A stretch of DNA of 64,000 nucleotides, taken from contig NZ_CP121196.1 in assembly GCF_039994875.1 (NCBI RefSeq), forward strand, positions 2,046,001 to 2,110,000, given 5' to 3'. The stretch is from Telmatobacter sp. DSM 110680 (GTDB taxonomy: Bacteria > Acidobacteriota > Terriglobia > Terriglobales > Acidobacteriaceae). Below the pieces are notes generated by a model, which saw only the letters and a list, made by a program, of their open reading frames with translations, did not search any database and was not told the origin of the DNA. Positions 62,238 to 64,000 of the stretch are shown here, in pieces. A program made the translations under genes and the position numbers. Every line of letters starts with the position of its first letter. The stretch's first letter is position 1.

Positions 62238-64000
62238 CTATTGGGCTGGGGAGACGTCGCAGGTTCCTTTGAACTCGCTGGCCACCGCTGCTGTAGAAGG
62301 GGCATCTTCAAGCCTGCTGATGGCGCCGACCTCCGCGCTATTGAGCGAACGCCGGTAGATACGCACCTCACTTACATCGCCGTTAAAGAAGAGGCCGTCA
62401 TCCCGTTGCGCACCGATAAGAATTGGTCCAGAGCTTGAACCCCAGGATCCGAGGTCGTGAACAGTCTGGACTTCGTGCCCGTTGACATAAAGGTGCAACT
62501 CTCCGAGCGTCTGGTCAAAGACGGCTGCGGTGTGCGACCACTTGTCGACGGGAAGCCCGTCGCCATCGACCCAGTAGTCAGTCCAGCGCGTGCCGAAGAT
62601 TGTTGCGCCCCACTGCGAGGCTGGGTTCGGACCGAAACCAAGGCGCCACTGTGAACCCCATCTTGGTCCAACCTGCGAAACCCATGCTGTATAAGAAGCG
62701 GGTTTGTGCGGCCGCACCCACGCGGTCACAGAGGTTGAACCCGCATTGTCATAATCGGAGTTCTTCGGTATCTCGATGGATGCGCCGTCTCCGCTGAATC
62801 GATAAGCCATGTTCTCGCGCCCGCGACGGTCTGGAGCCAGCTCCGCTCCATGAATCACAGCCGCTGAGGCTGGGTGGCACAGGTCGACGGCAGATCCGTG
62901 GAGAGGTAAATCGGCAACCAGCCCGGTCTTGAGGTCCACGTCGGACCCGTAATTATTGCCCGTCACGTTCGGTCCAGCGAAGCCCGGAAGAGCGCGGAGC
63001 CGAGCCACGTCCTCCTTACGGCCACGGGCCTCGAGAGACGCGAGCAGGTTCTGACGTTCCACGGGATCAAAGCGGAAGTCGTCGGAATACTCCGTTCGCA
63101 GTCGCTGCCATGCCGCGATCAGATCGTCGCGCTCATGCGTTGCGAGCGCGTCCTGCATCGGAAGTGCCACAGAGTATCGCGGAAGCACATCATCGTCAAA
63201 CGTCGAGCCAAAACGTCTCACCCATGCGTGACGGCGGCGCTGCGCCTCGCTCAAGTAGCGAGCGGGGCCGTAGGAAAGGTGAGGATCGGGTCCACCCAGG
63301 AGTTCTAGTCCGCGATAGTAGGCGCGCAAGCCCACCGAGCCGTGAGTCTCGCTTGGAAAAACTTCGTAGCGATAGTCCAGATTGGCGTTTGCGCTCATCT
63401 CAAAGGTCTTTGCAAAGCGCATCGCGCCCACAGCAATATCGGCTTCTTCATCGCCGCCGGCGCCCAGAAAGACAAAGCGCGGCGAAGATGCCGGATTGGC
63501 GATGGCACGTCCGAGCAGCGCGACAAAGCGATCATCGAGACCAAAGCTCGGGCTCAGCGCGATGTTCGCCTGGAACAAGTCAGGCCGGCGGATGAATGCA
63601 TACAGCGAGAACATGCCGCCATTCGAGTGGCCCGCAAGAATGTGGTATTTCCCAATGGGGTACTCCGCGGCAAGCTGGGGGATCAATTCGTCGGCGATGA
63701 AGGAAAGAAATTGGTCCGCTGGACCATGGGTAAATTCTCCGCCGTTGAAGCTGGGCGTGAAGTCGCGTCCGCGATCGGTGTTTACAATTCCTGCCACGAC
63801 CATTGGCGGAAGGCGCCCGTTGGAAACGAGATGGTCGACAATGACGGCTACCTTGGTGAACGTCCATTCGCCGTCAAGCACGACAAGCAGCGGCATATTG
63901 GGCTTTGTCTGATGGGGAACAGAGATGAGGATGTCGCGCTTTTCACCGAGGATCTTCGATTGCAGGACCTCATGTTTGCCGACTGTCAGGTTGAAGTCCT
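62238..64000 (-). CDS. Esterase (Fes/EsteraseD-like) fused to LamG-like domain, 5' end outside window
   Basis: The frame runs to base 64000 without a stop, so the N terminus is missing; about 587 residues are seen. First an alpha/beta hydrolase of the IroE/esterase D type: MPLLVVLDGEWTFTKVAVIV, VAGIVNTDRGRDFTPSFNGG, nucleophile Ser in ILAGHSNGGMFSLYAF and the C-terminal His in SETHGSVG. Then a LamG/concanavalin-like jelly roll (SVTAWVRPHKPASYTAWVSQ, then LHLYVNGHEVQ and RIYRRSLNSAEV). The fusion suggests action on a polysaccharide ester. The substrate is unknown. Confidence 0.82.
   Translation of the reverse strand, partial: DFNLTVGKHEVLQSKILGEKRDILISVPHQTKPNMPLLVVLDGEWTFTKVAVIVDHLVSNGRLPPMVVAGIVNTDRGRDFTPSFNGGEFTHGPADQFLSFIADELIPQLAAEYPIGKYHILAGHSNGGMFSLYAFIRRPDLFQANIALSPSFGLDDRFVALLGRAIANPASSPRFVFLGAGGDEEADIAVGAMRFAKTFEMSANANLDYRYEVFPSETHGSVGLRAYYRGLELLGGPDPHLSYGPARYLSEAQRRRHAWVRRFGSTFDDDVLPRYSVALPMQDALATHERDDLIAAWQRLRTEYSDDFRFDPVERQNLLASLEARGRKEDVARLRALPGFAGPNVTGNNYGSDVDLKTGLVADLPLHGSAVDLCHPASAAVIHGAELAPDRRGRENMAYRFSGDGASIEIPKNSDYDNAGSTSVTAWVRPHKPASYTAWVSQVGPRWGSQWRLGFGPNPASQWGATIFGTRWTDYWVDGDGLPVDKWSHTAAVFDQTLGELHLYVNGHEVQTVHDLGSWGSSSGPILIGAQRDDGLFFNGDVSEVRIYRRSLNSAEVGAISRLEDAPSTAAVASEFKGTCDVSPAQ

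Overview
The window looks like a stretch of chromosome from a Gram-negative soil bacterium of the phylum Acidobacteriota, class Terriglobia. This is inference from gene content, since no rRNA or tRNA was seen. The pointers are: many secreted glycoside hydrolases; an HTH-TolB-propeller membrane regulator; a Ser/Thr kinase with TPRs; an OmpA protein carrying Ig-like domains; YVTN-repeat lipoproteins; futalosine-route menaquinone genes; and a hairpin-bearing intergenic element of a type I recall from this group. Coding is dense on both strands. Several convergent gene pairs end within 30 bp of each other, and two of them overlap or nearly touch.

Layout. 0-5.3 kb: queG (queuosine synthesis) ends over a cold-shock gene, followed by a BrkB/YihY membrane protein, a beta-propeller lipoprotein and DAHP synthase (aromatic amino acids). 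5.3-10.5 kb: a cytochrome c maturation locus on the minus strand, ccmE-ccmA-ybaK-ccmB, then a plus-strand secreted glycoside hydrolase, then ccmC and a 49-aa ccmD-like gene. 10.6-16.3 kb: an M28 carboxypeptidase, an MFS transporter, mscL with an added zinc ribbon, and mtnA. 16.4-23.2 kb: a sodium/solute symporter with a small membrane partner, a Ser/Thr kinase with TPRs, a GNAT acetyltransferase and a GH125 mannosidase. 23.2-31.5 kb: GH3 and GH42 glycosidases, malic enzyme, a disordered hydrophilic protein and a membrane metallophosphoesterase. 31.5-38.5 kb: HemW, a degenerate GGDEF protein, mqnD, bioY with a small upstream membrane gene, cutA, a phosphohexomutase and ftsB. 38.6-47 kb: the HTH-TolB regulator, a ROK kinase, an outer-membrane protein overlapping a cNMP-binding/DUF1003 protein, an OprB-type porin divergent from a CsoR/FrmR-family repressor across a 39-bp operator-like inverted repeat, a TSUP permease and an EF-P-like factor with the YeiP/EfpL loop. 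47-52.4 kb: nitrogen signalling (amtB, glnB, glnD). 52.5-64 kb: a lone nuoB, an OmpA-like protein, mqnE, two small hypotheticals, an amidohydrolase, a CHASE3 histidine kinase, a glutaryl-CoA-type acyl-CoA dehydrogenase and an esterase-LamG protein that runs off the right edge.

Functional links. The Ccm proteins should make c-type cytochromes for a menaquinone-based respiratory chain, to which mqnD, mqnE and nuoB also belong. AmtB, PII and GlnD form a complete ammonium-sensing circuit. GH3, GH42, GH125 and the GH-A enzyme, with the symporter, ROK kinase, phosphohexomutase and porin, fit a polysaccharide-degrading lifestyle. I did not find one unmistakably new system. The most unusual items are the broken-up ccm locus with its Cys-type CcmE and nested ybaK, the repeat element that may form the 5' end of a lipoprotein gene, the repressor/porin operator, and the zinc-ribbon MscL.
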